A DNA stretch of 64,000 nucleotides, from positions 1-64,000 of the forward strand of contig DASRIS010000118.1 of NCBI GenBank assembly GCA_035649895.1, in the 5' to 3' direction. The translations under genes were made by a program, and so were the position numbers. Source of the DNA: DASSUC01 sp035649895 (GTDB taxonomy: Bacteria > Actinomycetota > Actinomycetes > Mycobacteriales > Micromonosporaceae). Under the pieces are notes generated by a model. That model was not told the origin of the DNA and ran no database searches. It saw only the letters and a program-made list of their open reading frames with translations. Below, piece after piece: positions 9,696-18,661 of this stretch; the stretch's first letter is position 1; every line of letters begins with the position of its first letter.

Positions 9696-10558
9696 GCGGG
9701 CTCCCAGAAAGCGACGAGGTACGCGACGCCGTAGGGCGCCGCCTGGTAGGTGACCGCGCCTCGCCACTGCCCCCCGGTGGCCTGCGCCGCCCCGGCGAGC
9801 ACCTGCCACGGCGCCCGGCCGGCGGCGCGCAGCTGCGTGGCGAGCGCGGGGTCGAGCGAGAGCAGCGCCGGCGCGTCGGCCCGGGCCAGCGCACCGGCCA
9901 CGGCGCCGTCGAACGGCTCGGCGCGCGGGTCGTCGTACCCGGGCGCCCTGAGCCCGCGGCACGCGGACCCGTCGCCCATGACCAGCAAGCCGACCCGAAC
10001 GGACGCCGCAGCCAGGTCGCCCGCCCGGCGGCCCGGGAAGACCAGGTCGCGGCCGAGCGCGGCGCACGCCTGCGGCGCGGCGTCCGCCGCGACCGCCTGC
10101 CCGCATACGGCGGCCGGACCGCCGCAACGCGGCCGCCGCAACGCGGCCTGCTGGACCGGTCCCGATGCCGCCTGCTGGACCGGCCCCGGTGGTGCCTGCG
10201 GGCCTGGCCCCGGTGCCGCCTGCTGGAGCAGCCAGAAGCCGACCAGCAGGCTCAACGGTGGATCAGCGGCGCGCGGCCCGCCCGGCGGGCACGGCTCGTC
10301 GGGCTGATCTCGCCCAGAGAGCAAAACAGTGCGTGGTACGCCGTACCGGGCGAAGCTGCCTGACCCGTGGTGGGTGGCGGTGCGGGGGCCACCGCCCACG
10401 ATGACGACCCGGTCCGCCGTGCCCAGCAGCTGGTCCACCACCGTGACGCAGGCGCTACGCAGGTCGTCCAGCTCCGCGGCGGCACCGGCGGCCAGCTCGG
10501 GCATTAGCAGCGGCGGGTGTGGACACACCGCGGCGGCTACCAGTGGCATATGGATCAC
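9692..10558 (-). CDS. LigB/class III extradiol dioxygenase-like protein
   Basis: A 288-residue protein of the actinobacterial LigB-superfamily type regularly found upstream of miaA. It has the N-terminal ACPHPPLL-type motif (AAVCPHPPLLMPEL), VIVGGG and a C-terminal YLVAFWEPA. Enzymatic activity has not been established for this subgroup as far as I know. The middle holds an insertion rich in PGPVQQAA units encoded by a 24-base tandem repeat. The start may be M1 or M4 (MPLVAAAVCPH). It overlaps miaA by four bases. Confidence 0.82.
   Translation of the reverse strand: MIHMPLVAAAVCPHPPLLMPELAAGAAAELDDLRSACVTVVDQLLGTADRVVIVGGGPRTATHHGSGSFARYGVPRTVLLSGRDQPDEPCPPGGPRAADPPLSLLVGFWLLQQAAPGPGPQAPPGPVQQAASGPVQQAALRRPRCGGPAAVCGQAVAADAAPQACAALGRDLVFPGRRAGDLAAASVRVGLLVMGDGSACRGLRAPGYDDPRAEPFDGAVAGALARADAPALLSLDPALATQLRAAGRAPWQVLAGAAQATGGQWRGAVTYQAAPYGVAYLVAFWEPA
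10146..10233. repeat. 24-base in-frame tandem repeat (about 3.6 copies) in the LigB-like gene
   Basis: Units at 10146-10169, 10170-10193, 10194-10217 and a partial fourth share GCCTGCTGGACCGG-type sequence. They encode a Pro/Gln/Ala-rich loop absent from the rest of the fold. Confidence 0.85.
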
Positions 10559-10740
10559 CGTAGCGGCACCCTGGGAGGGCGGGCCTGCGAACGCGGCTAA
10601 GACACCGTATGGTCACGGTCGGCGACTCCGGCTCGACGCGGACCCGGGCAGACCTGTGAGAATGCCGAAGAAGACCAGCTGCGCAGTGGCGGCGAACGCG
10701 GGAGGTGGGCCCGCACCGCCGGGACAACGAGGATGGGCAG

Positions 10741-11949
10741 ATGAGCGACTGGACGGCCTTCGGCCGAGTCGACGCCGACGGCACTGTGTACGTCAAGACC
10801 GCGGCGGGCGAGCGGGTGGTCGGGTCGTGGCAGGCCGGCACCCCGGAGGAGGGCCTGGCCCACTTCGCCCGCCGCTTCGCCGATCTGGTGACCGAGGTGG
10901 ACCTCATCGAGACCCGGCTGGGCAGCGGCGCCGCGGACGCGGCTCACTCGCTCGCCAGCGTCCGGCGCCTGCGCTCGTCGCTGGATGAGGCGCACGTGGT
11001 GGGCGACATCGACGGTCTCGCCGCCCGGCTGGACAAGATCGCCGCGGTCGCGGAGGAGAAGGCCAGCCAGGCCCGGGTCGCCCGCGACGCCGCCCGGGCA
11101 GAGGCGCTGGCCCGCAAGACGGCGCTGGTGGAGGAGGCGGAGAAGATCTCGGCCGAGGCGACCGGTTGGAAGAGCGCCGGCGACCGGCTCAAGGAGATCC
11201 TCGACGAGTGGAAGACGATCCGGGGCGTCGACAAGAAGGCCGACGGCGAGCTGTGGAGACGCTACGCCGCAGCGCGGGACGGCTTCGCCCGCCGCCGCGG
11301 CGCCCACTTCGCCTCCCTGGACGCCCAGCGCAAGCAGGCCCAGGGCCATAAGGAGGCGCTGGTCACCGAGGCCGAGCAGCTGGCGGAGTCGACCGACTGG
11401 GCCGCCACTGCCAACCGGCTCAAGGATCTCATGAACGAGTGGAAGGCCGCCCCGCGCGCCGCAAAAGACGCCGAGCAGCGGCTATGGGAGAGGTTCCGGG
11501 CCGCGCAGGACAGCTTCTTCAGCCGGCGCAGCGAGGTGTTCACGGCCCGTGATGCAGAGCTCAAGGGCAACATCGAGCGCCGCCAGCATCTGGTTGCGGC
11601 CGCGGAAGCGCTCGACGTGGATGCTGACCCCCGGGCGGCCCAGGGCAAGCTCCGCGAGATCCTGAGCCAGTGGCACGACGCCGGCCGGGCGCCGCGCGAG
11701 GCAACGGCCGGTCTCGACCGCCGGCTGCGCGCGGTTGAGGAGAGGGTCAAGGCCGCGATGGACTCGGCCTGGCGGCGTACCGAGCCGTCGGCCAACCCGC
11801 TGCTGGCCCAGATGCGCGAGCAGGTCGCCGAGGCCGAGCAGCGGCTCGCCCGGGCCCAGGCCGCTGGCGACACCAAGCGCATCCAGGAGGCGGAGCAGGC
11901 GCTGCGTACGAAGCGGCAGTTCCTGGCGCTGGCCGAGCAGTCCGGCTGA
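10741..11949 (+). CDS. DUF349 domain-containing coiled-coil protein
   Basis: A 403-residue, almost entirely helical protein with three DUF349 repeats (W-K-x-A/x-G-R-L-K-E-I-L-D-E-W-K pattern, then R-R-Y-A-A-A-R-D-x-F-A-x-R-R, and two more copies). The ATG at 10741 opens MSDWTAFGRVDADG and follows a GAGGATGGG stretch. Function is unknown. In actinobacteria the family usually lies between miaB and miaA; here a biosynthetic cluster separates it from miaB. Confidence 0.9.
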   Translation: MSDWTAFGRVDADGTVYVKTAAGERVVGSWQAGTPEEGLAHFARRFADLVTEVDLIETRLGSGAADAAHSLASVRRLRSSLDEAHVVGDIDGLAARLDKIAAVAEEKASQARVARDAARAEALARKTALVEEAEKISAEATGWKSAGDRLKEILDEWKTIRGVDKKADGELWRRYAAARDGFARRRGAHFASLDAQRKQAQGHKEALVTEAEQLAESTDWAATANRLKDLMNEWKAAPRAAKDAEQRLWERFRAAQDSFFSRRSEVFTARDAELKGNIERRQHLVAAAEALDVDADPRAAQGKLREILSQWHDAGRAPREATAGLDRRLRAVEERVKAAMDSAWRRTEPSANPLLAQMREQVAEAEQRLARAQAAGDTKRIQEAEQALRTKRQFLALAEQSG

Positions 11950-12030
11950 CGGCCGCTTGCCAGGGCCGGGCCGGGCGGCTGGGCCGTTAGGTAGGGCGCG
12001 TCGGTTGGCCGCAGCGGGCCGTCGTGTCGT

Positions 12031-13236
12031 TTAGCTGGGGCGGGACGTTTGGCTGGGGGCCGTTTGGCTGGGGCGGGCCGAGCGCCGGGCGAGCGACCCG
12101 GCGATGATCACCTTTTGCACCTCTGACGCGCCCTCGTAGATCCGTAGCGACCGCACCTGCCGGTAGAGCCGCTCGGTCACGCTGTCCTTGACCAGGCCCG
12201 CGGCGCCGAAGACCTGGAGCGAGGCGTCCACCACCTCCTGCGCCACCTCGGTCGCGTAGAGCTTGGCGATGCTGGAGTGCCTGGCGAAGTGACGGTTGCC
12301 GCGGTCGATCTCCCAGGCGGCCCGGGCGACCAGCAGCGCCGCGGCGTTGAGCTTCACCTCCATGTCGGCGAACGTGGCCTGCACCGTCTGGAGGTCGAAC
12401 AGGCGACCGCCGTGCATCGGCCGGCTCCTGGCCCGGGCCAGCGCGGCGTCCATCGCCCGGCGGGCGAAGCCGACGGCGGCGGCGCCGACCGTCACCCGGA
12501 ACCGGTCGAGCACGTCCATCGCGACGACGAAGCCACCGCCGGGCCGGCCCAGGACGCTGTCGTCCGGCAGACGGCAGCCGTCGAAGGCGAGGTTGGCGAA
12601 CGCGCGCGGGGCGATCACCGGGACCTTCTCGCGTACCCGGACGCCGGGCGCGGTGGCCGGGACGAGGAAGGCGGTCAGCCCCAGCGCACCCGGCCCCTCC
12701 CCGGTGCGCGCGATGACGCAGTGCAGGTCCGCGATGCTGCCGTTGGCGACCCAGGCCTTGTGACCGTCGAGGACGTAGCCGCCGGCCACCCGCTCGGCCC
12801 GCAGGGCGACCGCGGCGACGTCGGAGCCCGCCTCCTCCTCCGAGACGGCGAAGGAACCGACGAACGTGCCCTTGGCCAGCTGCGGCAGGTACCGCTGGCG
12901 CTGCTCCTCGCTGCCGTAGCGCAGCAGCGGCCGTGCCGACAGGGCCTGGATGGAGAACGCGTAGTCGGCGAGGTCGTCGGCGTAGGCGAGGGCCTCGCGC
13001 AGCAGGCACACCGACCGGAAGTCGCCGTCGGCGACCGCGGCCGGGCCGGCGTCGGGGTCCAGGAACGCCAGCCACCCGTCGTCGGCGAGCGCGCGCAGGA
13101 TGTCCCGGCCAGTGCGCTCCGGGTCGTCCGGCGCCTGCCAGAGCGCCGCGTGCGCCTGGCACCACGCGTCGATCCGCTGGGTGAGCGCCACATGGTGCGG
13201 CTCGTAGAACGGCAGCGCGAGGAGGTCCGGGTCCAT
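12031..13236 (-). CDS. acyl-CoA (or acyl-ACP) dehydrogenase of the cluster
   Basis: A 401-residue flavoprotein of the acyl-CoA dehydrogenase fold. It shows FAVSEEEAGSD in the FAD/substrate region and a C-terminal IYEGASEVQ, which supplies the catalytic glutamate as in medium/short-chain enzymes. The ATG at 13236 lies two bases after the stop of the diiron gene, so the two are probably coupled. In triacsin- and azaserine-type pathways a dehydrogenase of this kind oxidises carrier-bound hydrazinoacetyl or related intermediates; assignment to that step here is inference, and desaturation of the polyketide chain is the alternative. The extreme C-terminus repeats a short PSQT-type unit (DNA repeat near 12031-12075). 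Confidence 0.85.
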   Translation of the reverse strand: MDPDLLALPFYEPHHVALTQRIDAWCQAHAALWQAPDDPERTGRDILRALADDGWLAFLDPDAGPAAVADGDFRSVCLLREALAYADDLADYAFSIQALSARPLLRYGSEEQRQRYLPQLAKGTFVGSFAVSEEEAGSDVAAVALRAERVAGGYVLDGHKAWVANGSIADLHCVIARTGEGPGALGLTAFLVPATAPGVRVREKVPVIAPRAFANLAFDGCRLPDDSVLGRPGGGFVVAMDVLDRFRVTVGAAAVGFARRAMDAALARARSRPMHGGRLFDLQTVQATFADMEVKLNAAALLVARAAWEIDRGNRHFARHSSIAKLYATEVAQEVVDASLQVFGAAGLVKDSVTERLYRQVRSLRIYEGASEVQKVIIAGSLARRSARPSQTAPSQTSRPS

Positions 13237-13238
13237 GC

Positions 13239-15599
13239 CTAGATCACCAGCTCGACAAGATCCTGCGCTGCGGGGTCGGCGGGCCCACCCCCGCCCGCTG
13301 TGTCCGCCGCGTCCACGGTGTCCGCCGCGCCCACCACGCCCGCCGCGCCCACCACGCCCGGCGCGTCCGGCGCGTCCGCTGTGGACAGTGTCTTCAGGAG
13401 CTGGTGCTCGGCGAAGTAGGCGAAGGCTGCGTAGCCGCGCCAGACCCGCCGCCACTCCTCCTGTACCGCCGCGCTGCCCAGGTCGCGCTCCACCTCGTCC
13501 AGGTACGAGACGATGACCTCGGCAGCCTGCCTGGAGTGGCCGGCGGAGAGGTTGTCGATGGACAGGTGCACCTCCTCGTACGAGGTGTCAAAGCCGTGCC
13601 TGCGCAGCTTCTGGATCTCGTGCATGCGCAGCTCGCCGAGCCCGAACATCTCGACCGCGAGGTTGTAGCCCAGGATCTCGTTGTAGAAGCTGTCGGGGAA
13701 GAAGGACATGCACATCTGGTGGACCGAGAAGCCGTAGTAGTTGTCCGGCAGCTCGCCCTGCTCCTGGAAGGCCTCGTCCCGGATGTGCGGCAGCCGGATC
13801 GACAGGCTGGCCAGCACCTGGTGGATCAGCGTGACGTGGTTCTTGGCGAGGTCGCCTTGGCCCATCTCGTCGGCGTAGATGGCGAAGAGCAGCGCGTCGC
13901 TGCGCCGCCGGAACCGGCCGAGGTTGCCGATGCGGTGCGCCCAGGCGCCGTCGACCAGGCTGCCGAGGGCGAAGGTGGACTGGCCGAAGACCACATCCTC
14001 GCGGTCCGGGACCTCCTCGAGCGGCTGGTACGGGTTGACCAGCTTGTCCCAGTAGATGATGTCGATGCGGGCGAGCAGCGCCTCGGGGCTGTAGTCGAAG
14101 TAGCTCGCGTCGGTGTACCGGCCGGCGGCTCCGTGGGTGAACAGGATCTCCCCGTCGGCGAAGCCGGCGGCGGCGCGCTGCCTCGCCAGCGGCAGCGTGT
14201 TGGGGAACCGCTCGATGTTGACGAGGCGGTAGAACAGCTCCCGGTCGTCGCGCGGGTCCGCCTCGGCGAAGCGGACGTCGCCCGGCTCGCTGGCGGCGAG
14301 CGCGGCGTGCCACCGCGCGGCCCGCTCGTCGCCCACCCGGTTGACCGGGACCTCGACCTCAGCCAGCTCGCCGGCCTGCACGGCCGCCACCCACGCCTTG
14401 AGGGTCGCGGCCTCGCGCTCGTCGAAGATGCCGAACATGGGGCCACCGAACCTGATCGCGTTCAGCAGCCGGCAGCCACCGGTACGCAGCGGGCGCAGCT
14501 GGCGGGAGGCCCGCAGCTCCCGTACGAATGCGGCCACGTCCAGGTCCGGGTCGGCGAAGGTCTCGGACAGCAGGCGGCCGTGGACGCGTACGTTGCGGTG
14601 CTGGCGCCCGGCGTACGGGGCGTGCCGGGCGACGATCGCCGCGACCTGGCTGTCCAGCGGCAGGCTCGCCTGCCACCCGGCCAGCTCCGCCAGCATGGCG
14701 GCGTGCTCGCCCTCGAGCAGGAGGACGAGCTGGATCGACGCCCACAGGCGGCGCCGCTGCTCCGGCCCGTCCGGTCCCAGCCGGGTCAGCGCCAGGTACT
14801 CCGCCAGCGCCTCGCGTAGCGCCGGCTCCGGCAGGAGCGCCGGTGTGCCGCAGAGGAGGTCGTCCACACCGAGCGCGTAGAACGCGTAGTGCACGCCGAC
14901 GACCTCCGGCAGGAAGCTCGCCGGGAGGCGCGACAGTGCGACGTAGAAGCACGCGTGCAGCGCGGTCAGCGAGCGGACCTCCACCTTCCGCAGGAAGTCG
15001 TTGGCGTCGACCTCCGGGAGGTAGACCCCGGCGTCCTCGAGCGCGCGGCGCCGCCGGTGGTGCAGGGAGCGCTGCGGGAACCCCTCCCCCTTGAGCCGGT
15101 AGTGGTGCCGGAACAGATGGTTGACGATGACCGAGGGCTGGGTCGCGGGCTGCGAGACCATGTCGAGCCAGCAGCCGGCCGCGAGCGCCAGCGGCGCGCG
15201 CTGGCGTAGCACGGTCTGGTGCGCGTCAGCCCCGGGCCCCGCCAGCGGGCGTAGCCTCGCGGCGATCTCCTCCCGTACGGTGCGCACGCGCGCGGCGATC
15301 GCGTCCGCCTCCACATCGCCGTCAGCCGCCACACCATCGGGGAGGGTGGCCTCCGAGGCGGCAGCGTCCAAGGCGGCAGCGTCCGAGGCGGCGGCACCGG
15401 TCAGGAAGGCAGCTATGATCTTGCGGGCCGAGAGCAGGACCGCCTCCGACTCCTGGTCCCGCAGGAACCGCTGGAGGATCGCCTCCGGTGGCGCGGACAG
15501 GATCTCCGCAGCCTCGCCCGCAGCGGCCGGGCTGAGCTCGAAGCCGGTCGCCGGCATGGCGGCGATCAGGTCCGGAAGCTCGAACGCCTTCGTTGACAT
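13239..15599 (-). CDS. long haem-oxygenase-like diiron oxidase/oxygenase (iron-containing redox enzyme family)
   Basis: A 786-residue protein. The C-terminal half carries the ligand pattern of haem-oxygenase-like diiron enzymes: ADEMGQGDLAKNHVTL (Glu ~578 and His), VEMFGLGE (Glu), then EEVHLSIDNLSAGH (His, Asp, His ~686). The N-terminal ~450 residues are helical and not recognised. Relatives include SznF-, BesC- and UndA-type enzymes that oxidise N-H or C-H bonds. With hydrazine genes nearby, N-oxidation of a hydrazine to azoxy/diazo/nitroso is a reasonable but unproven role. The ATG at 15599 follows GGGAGGG. Two Ala-rich tandem-repeat stretches interrupt it, near residue 75 and at the C-terminus. 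Confidence 0.8.
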   Translation of the reverse strand: MSTKAFELPDLIAAMPATGFELSPAAAGEAAEILSAPPEAILQRFLRDQESEAVLLSARKIIAAFLTGAAASDAAALDAAASEATLPDGVAADGDVEADAIAARVRTVREEIAARLRPLAGPGADAHQTVLRQRAPLALAAGCWLDMVSQPATQPSVIVNHLFRHHYRLKGEGFPQRSLHHRRRRALEDAGVYLPEVDANDFLRKVEVRSLTALHACFYVALSRLPASFLPEVVGVHYAFYALGVDDLLCGTPALLPEPALREALAEYLALTRLGPDGPEQRRRLWASIQLVLLLEGEHAAMLAELAGWQASLPLDSQVAAIVARHAPYAGRQHRNVRVHGRLLSETFADPDLDVAAFVRELRASRQLRPLRTGGCRLLNAIRFGGPMFGIFDEREAATLKAWVAAVQAGELAEVEVPVNRVGDERAARWHAALAASEPGDVRFAEADPRDDRELFYRLVNIERFPNTLPLARQRAAAGFADGEILFTHGAAGRYTDASYFDYSPEALLARIDIIYWDKLVNPYQPLEEVPDREDVVFGQSTFALGSLVDGAWAHRIGNLGRFRRRSDALLFAIYADEMGQGDLAKNHVTLIHQVLASLSIRLPHIRDEAFQEQGELPDNYYGFSVHQMCMSFFPDSFYNEILGYNLAVEMFGLGELRMHEIQKLRRHGFDTSYEEVHLSIDNLSAGHSRQAAEVIVSYLDEVERDLGSAAVQEEWRRVWRGYAAFAYFAEHQLLKTLSTADAPDAPGVVGAAGVVGAADTVDAADTAGGGGPADPAAQDLVELVI
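13300..13382. repeat. in-frame short tandem repeats in the C-terminal tail of the diiron protein
   Basis: Repeating GTCCGCCGCG / CCCACCACGCCCGCC units encode an Ala/Gly/Val/Asp tail (GVVGAAGVVGAADTVDAAD). A similar short stretch of GAGGCGGCAGCGTCC units lies at about 15352-15398. Confidence 0.75.
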
Positions 15600-15641
15600 G
15601 GTGGGCCCTCCCCGGCCGGTCCAGCTACCCCCGCAGTCCAC

Positions 15642-16577
15642 CTAGGACGGTGCGCCGGCGACCTTGCGCAGCAGTACGCCGATCCGCGACCCGGGCACGC
15701 TCGCTGCCAGCATGTAGAAGCCGTCGTCAGGCACCTGGCCCAGCGCCGCCCGGTCGACCAGGTTGATGATCGGGTCAGCGGCGAAGCAGTGCCCGATCCG
15801 CGCGATGTTGTCGACGTAGAGCTGGGCCGGCCGGAAGCCGGCCTGCATCTCCTTCAGCAGGACGACGGGCTTGAACACGTTGGCGTGCATCAGGCCGGTG
15901 ACGTCCTCGAGTGCCATGCCGAGAGGCTTCAGCAGCTTCTCGTTCACCTGGCTGGACAGGTCCGAGCTGATCTCGTTGGACCAGTCCAGCTCCCGGATGT
16001 TGTGCACGGCCGCGCAGGAGACGAGCTCGAAGCCGCCGCGGCCGTCCTGCCCGTCGGTCACCAGACAGCTCGCCGCACCGTCGCTGAACAGGGCGAACTT
16101 CTCCATGCGGACGGTCTCGTCGGTGACCCGGTCGGTGGTGACGACCAGCACGCGCCGGTGCCGGCCGCTGGCCACCAGCGCATCGGCGACCTGGATGCCG
16201 GCGAGCAGGTTGGTGCACCGGTTCAGGGTCAGCCCGACGAAGTCGGCGCCGTCGAGCCCGATGCCGGTCATCACGGTCTCCACGAACCGCCCGTGGTCGC
16301 GGGTGTCCGGCGGGAACCGGGTCGAGCAGAGCACCAGCACGTCGACCGATGCCGGGTCGACCGCGGCGGCGCGCAGGGTCGCCGACCCGGTCTCCACCGC
16401 CATCGACTCGACGCTCCGCTCGGTCCGCCGGACCGTGCCCCAGCCCCAGAACTCCGGCTTCGGCAGGACGCCCAGCTCCGCGATGCGCGCTCGTACCTGC
16501 GGGATCGTTGCGTGGTCCTGCTCGACCTCGCCCAGGACGTAGTGCGGCGCCTTCAGGAACACTGTGGACGGCCGCAT
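15642..16577 (-). CDS. KASIII-like (thiolase-fold) protein with altered active-site triad
   Basis: A 311-residue FabH-family protein. The nucleophile is retained as Cys121 in LNRCTN, and His231 (GLMHANVFKP) matches the KASIII histidine. The position of the usual catalytic asparagine reads RIGHCFAADP, placing His263 where Asn is expected. Such changes occur in KASIII-like acyltransferases that form esters or amides instead of C-C bonds. It could transfer the finished acyl chain to a hydrazine, amine or hydroxyl; standard chain initiation is less likely. The ATG is at 16577, three bases after the thioesterase stop. Confidence 0.82.
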   Translation of the reverse strand: MRPSTVFLKAPHYVLGEVEQDHATIPQVRARIAELGVLPKPEFWGWGTVRRTERSVESMAVETGSATLRAAAVDPASVDVLVLCSTRFPPDTRDHGRFVETVMTGIGLDGADFVGLTLNRCTNLLAGIQVADALVASGRHRRVLVVTTDRVTDETVRMEKFALFSDGAASCLVTDGQDGRGGFELVSCAAVHNIRELDWSNEISSDLSSQVNEKLLKPLGMALEDVTGLMHANVFKPVVLLKEMQAGFRPAQLYVDNIARIGHCFAADPIINLVDRAALGQVPDDGFYMLAASVPGSRIGVLLRKVAGAPS

Positions 16578-16580
16578 CGG

Positions 16581-17381
16581 CTAGATCACTTCTACGTGCT
16601 CGGCGGCGGCTACCGCCGCTCCGGCGGAGGGCTCCCGCACGACCGACCGGAGGACCTCGACGACCGTCGACGGCCGGCCGTCGAAGTAGAAGTGGCCGCC
16701 GTCCGTCCAGTGGTACCGCGGAGCGGCCTGGCACTCGCGCCGCCACGGCTCGAGCGCGGCCTCGGTGATGTGCCAGTCGTCGCGGCCGTTGACCAGCGAG
16801 ACCCCCACGGGGAGCGGGGCGGCGGGCCGGTAGCGGTACTCCGCGACCAGGCGCAGGTCCGCCCGCAGGTCGGGCAGCAGCAGCTCCTGCAGCTCCGGGT
16901 CGGCGACCACCTCGGGCGACAGGCCCTCGTACCGCCCGGCGGCGTCGGCGAAGTCCTGCCCCGAAAGCTGCGCCGCCCACCGGATGTAGTCCGACGGGAT
17001 GAGCGACGGGGCAGCGCAGCCAGACGCGACGAGGTGGACGAACGCGGCCGAGCCGCTGACGCGCCGGGCCACCTCGAACGCGACCAGGGCGCCGAGGCTG
17101 TGTCCGAACAGGACGGTCGGCCGGTCGGCGTAGGCGCGGATCGCCGCCGCCGCACCGTCGGCCAGCTCCGCGATGCTGGATGGTGCGCGCTCGTCCACGC
17201 GGTGGTCCCGGCCGGGCGGGCACACCGCCACGATCTGCGCGTCGTCGCCGAGAACCGGCTGCCAGTCCAGGTAGACCCGGGGGCTGCCGCCGCCGTACGG
17301 GAAGCAGAAGATCTGCACGCCGGAGGCTGGTCCGCCGTCCCGGGTCAGGAACCAGGTCGAGTGGCGCACGAGGGAGGTCAC
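16581..17381 (-). CDS. type II (editing) thioesterase
   Basis: A 266-residue alpha/beta hydrolase of the RifR/SrfAD type. The catalytic triad is readable: Ser95 in GHSLG, Asp201 in NGRDD and His230 in GGHFYF. FPYGGG near residue 30 is the typical oxyanion region. Such enzymes clear stalled or misacylated carrier proteins and sometimes release products. Because the NRPS of this cluster has no thioesterase domain, a release role is possible. The GTG at 17381 overlaps the TGA of the upstream transporter gene. Confidence 0.92.
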   Translation of the reverse strand: MTSLVRHSTWFLTRDGGPASGVQIFCFPYGGGSPRVYLDWQPVLGDDAQIVAVCPPGRDHRVDERAPSSIAELADGAAAAIRAYADRPTVLFGHSLGALVAFEVARRVSGSAAFVHLVASGCAAPSLIPSDYIRWAAQLSGQDFADAAGRYEGLSPEVVADPELQELLLPDLRADLRLVAEYRYRPAAPLPVGVSLVNGRDDWHITEAALEPWRRECQAAPRYHWTDGGHFYFDGRPSTVVEVLRSVVREPSAGAAVAAAEHVEVI

Positions 17382-18421
17382 CTCCGGTCCGTCGGCGCCA
17401 GCGCCGACACCGCCTCCGACCGTGCCGGCTCCGGCTGCGCCGCCTCCGACCCGCCGGGTGCGACCGCTGCCGGCGGGTCAGTAACGCCCGCCCCCGCAGG
17501 AGCGTCTTCGCTCGCGCTCGGGGTGCGCGGCTTCGACCGCCCGCGGGAGACGGCGAGACCGACCACGCACAGCAGGCCGCCGGCGAAGGTCAGCCATCCT
17601 GGCACCTCGCGGAGCACGGCCCAGGACATGAGGATCACCAGCACCGGTACGGCGTAGGTGAGCGCGCCCAGCTTGCCAGCAGGGGTACGGGCCAGCGCGT
17701 ACGCCCACGTGGTGAACGCCAGCGCGGTCGGGAAGATGCCGAGGTAGACCATGTTCAACATGGCCAGCGCGGGCGCCTGCGCCAGCTCCGTGACGAGCCG
17801 GCCGGCGAACGGCAGGCAGGCGACCGCACCGACGAGGCAGCCGAACGTGGTGACCTGCAACGCCGACGCGTGGCGCAGCGCAGGCTTCTCGCAGACCACG
17901 CCGACGGCGTACGCCAGCGCGGCCACCACGCACAGCAGCACCCCGAACACGGACGCACGACCACCGTCGGACATGGAGAGGCCGACCACGGCGGCACCGG
18001 CGAACGCGATCCCCAGGCCGGCCAGCAGGTGCGCCGGGAACCCCTCCTTGAGCAGCCAGCCGCTCAGCAGCGCGATCACGATGGGGCCGATGCCGATGAT
18101 CATCGACGCGGTGCCCGCGTCCACGGTCTCCTCGCCCCAGTTCAGCGCGACCATGTAGAGGCCGAACCACAGCACGCCGGAGGCCACGATGCCCGGCCAC
18201 GCGGCGCGGGCCGGCCACCCCTCACGGCGTACCAGCAGGATGAGACCGAGGGCCGCGGCGCCGACCAGCAGCCGGCCCAGGGCCAAGGCGCCCGCGGAGA
18301 AGTGCGGCGCTGCGCCGCGGATGCCGACGAAGGCCGAGGCCCACAGCAGCACCGTGAGACCCGCGGCCGCGAGCGCGAGCCGCTCGGTACGGCGGTCTCT
18401 GGTGACGTTGGTCTGGCTCAT
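17378..18421 (-). CDS. EamA/DMT-family transporter
   Basis: A 347-residue protein with ten predicted membrane segments in two EamA repeats (first from LALAAAGLTVLLWASAFVGIRG; second beginning around SMIIGIGPIVIALLSGWLL). It is the first gene of the minus-strand run that continues into the thioesterase, KASIII-like, diiron and dehydrogenase genes, so export of the product or an intermediate, or self-resistance, is the likely job. It has a Ser/Pro/Ala-rich cytoplasmic C-terminal tail. It starts at ATG 18421 and faces the ACP gene across a 240-base divergent promoter region. Confidence 0.88.
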   Translation of the reverse strand: MSQTNVTRDRRTERLALAAAGLTVLLWASAFVGIRGAAPHFSAGALALGRLLVGAAALGLILLVRREGWPARAAWPGIVASGVLWFGLYMVALNWGEETVDAGTASMIIGIGPIVIALLSGWLLKEGFPAHLLAGLGIAFAGAAVVGLSMSDGGRASVFGVLLCVVAALAYAVGVVCEKPALRHASALQVTTFGCLVGAVACLPFAGRLVTELAQAPALAMLNMVYLGIFPTALAFTTWAYALARTPAGKLGALTYAVPVLVILMSWAVLREVPGWLTFAGGLLCVVGLAVSRGRSKPRTPSASEDAPAGAGVTDPPAAVAPGGSEAAQPEPARSEAVSALAPTDRR

Positions 18422-18540
18422 CTGCGATACCCGGACTCCGTGACCGCCTTAGCCGGCGGAACTAGATGAAAGCTGTCTGCTCAGACCGTTCTGGCCAGCC
18501 TGAGCCACCGTCCAGACTAGCCGCGCCCGGGTGGCCAGCC

Positions 18541-18560
18541 GTTGACAGGAACCTGCCAAC
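18541..18560. promoter_or_regulatory. 20-base inverted repeat overlapping a -35 element; candidate operator of the PKS operon
   Basis: GTTGACAGGAACCTGCCAAC is an almost perfect palindrome (only one symmetric pair and the centre deviate). It contains TTGACA (18542-18547), a consensus -35 hexamer reading towards the ACP gene. No strong -10 is evident. It lies between the exporter and ACP starts, so one regulator could control both directions. Confidence 0.6.
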
Positions 18561-18661
18561 CGCCCCTACGCGCATGTCAGCTTGTGACAGTGCGAGTTGT
18601 GAGGCTACCCGGCGCACACGTATCTTCTGCCAGGACCAAGCTCGGGAGGGGACGGCGAGTC

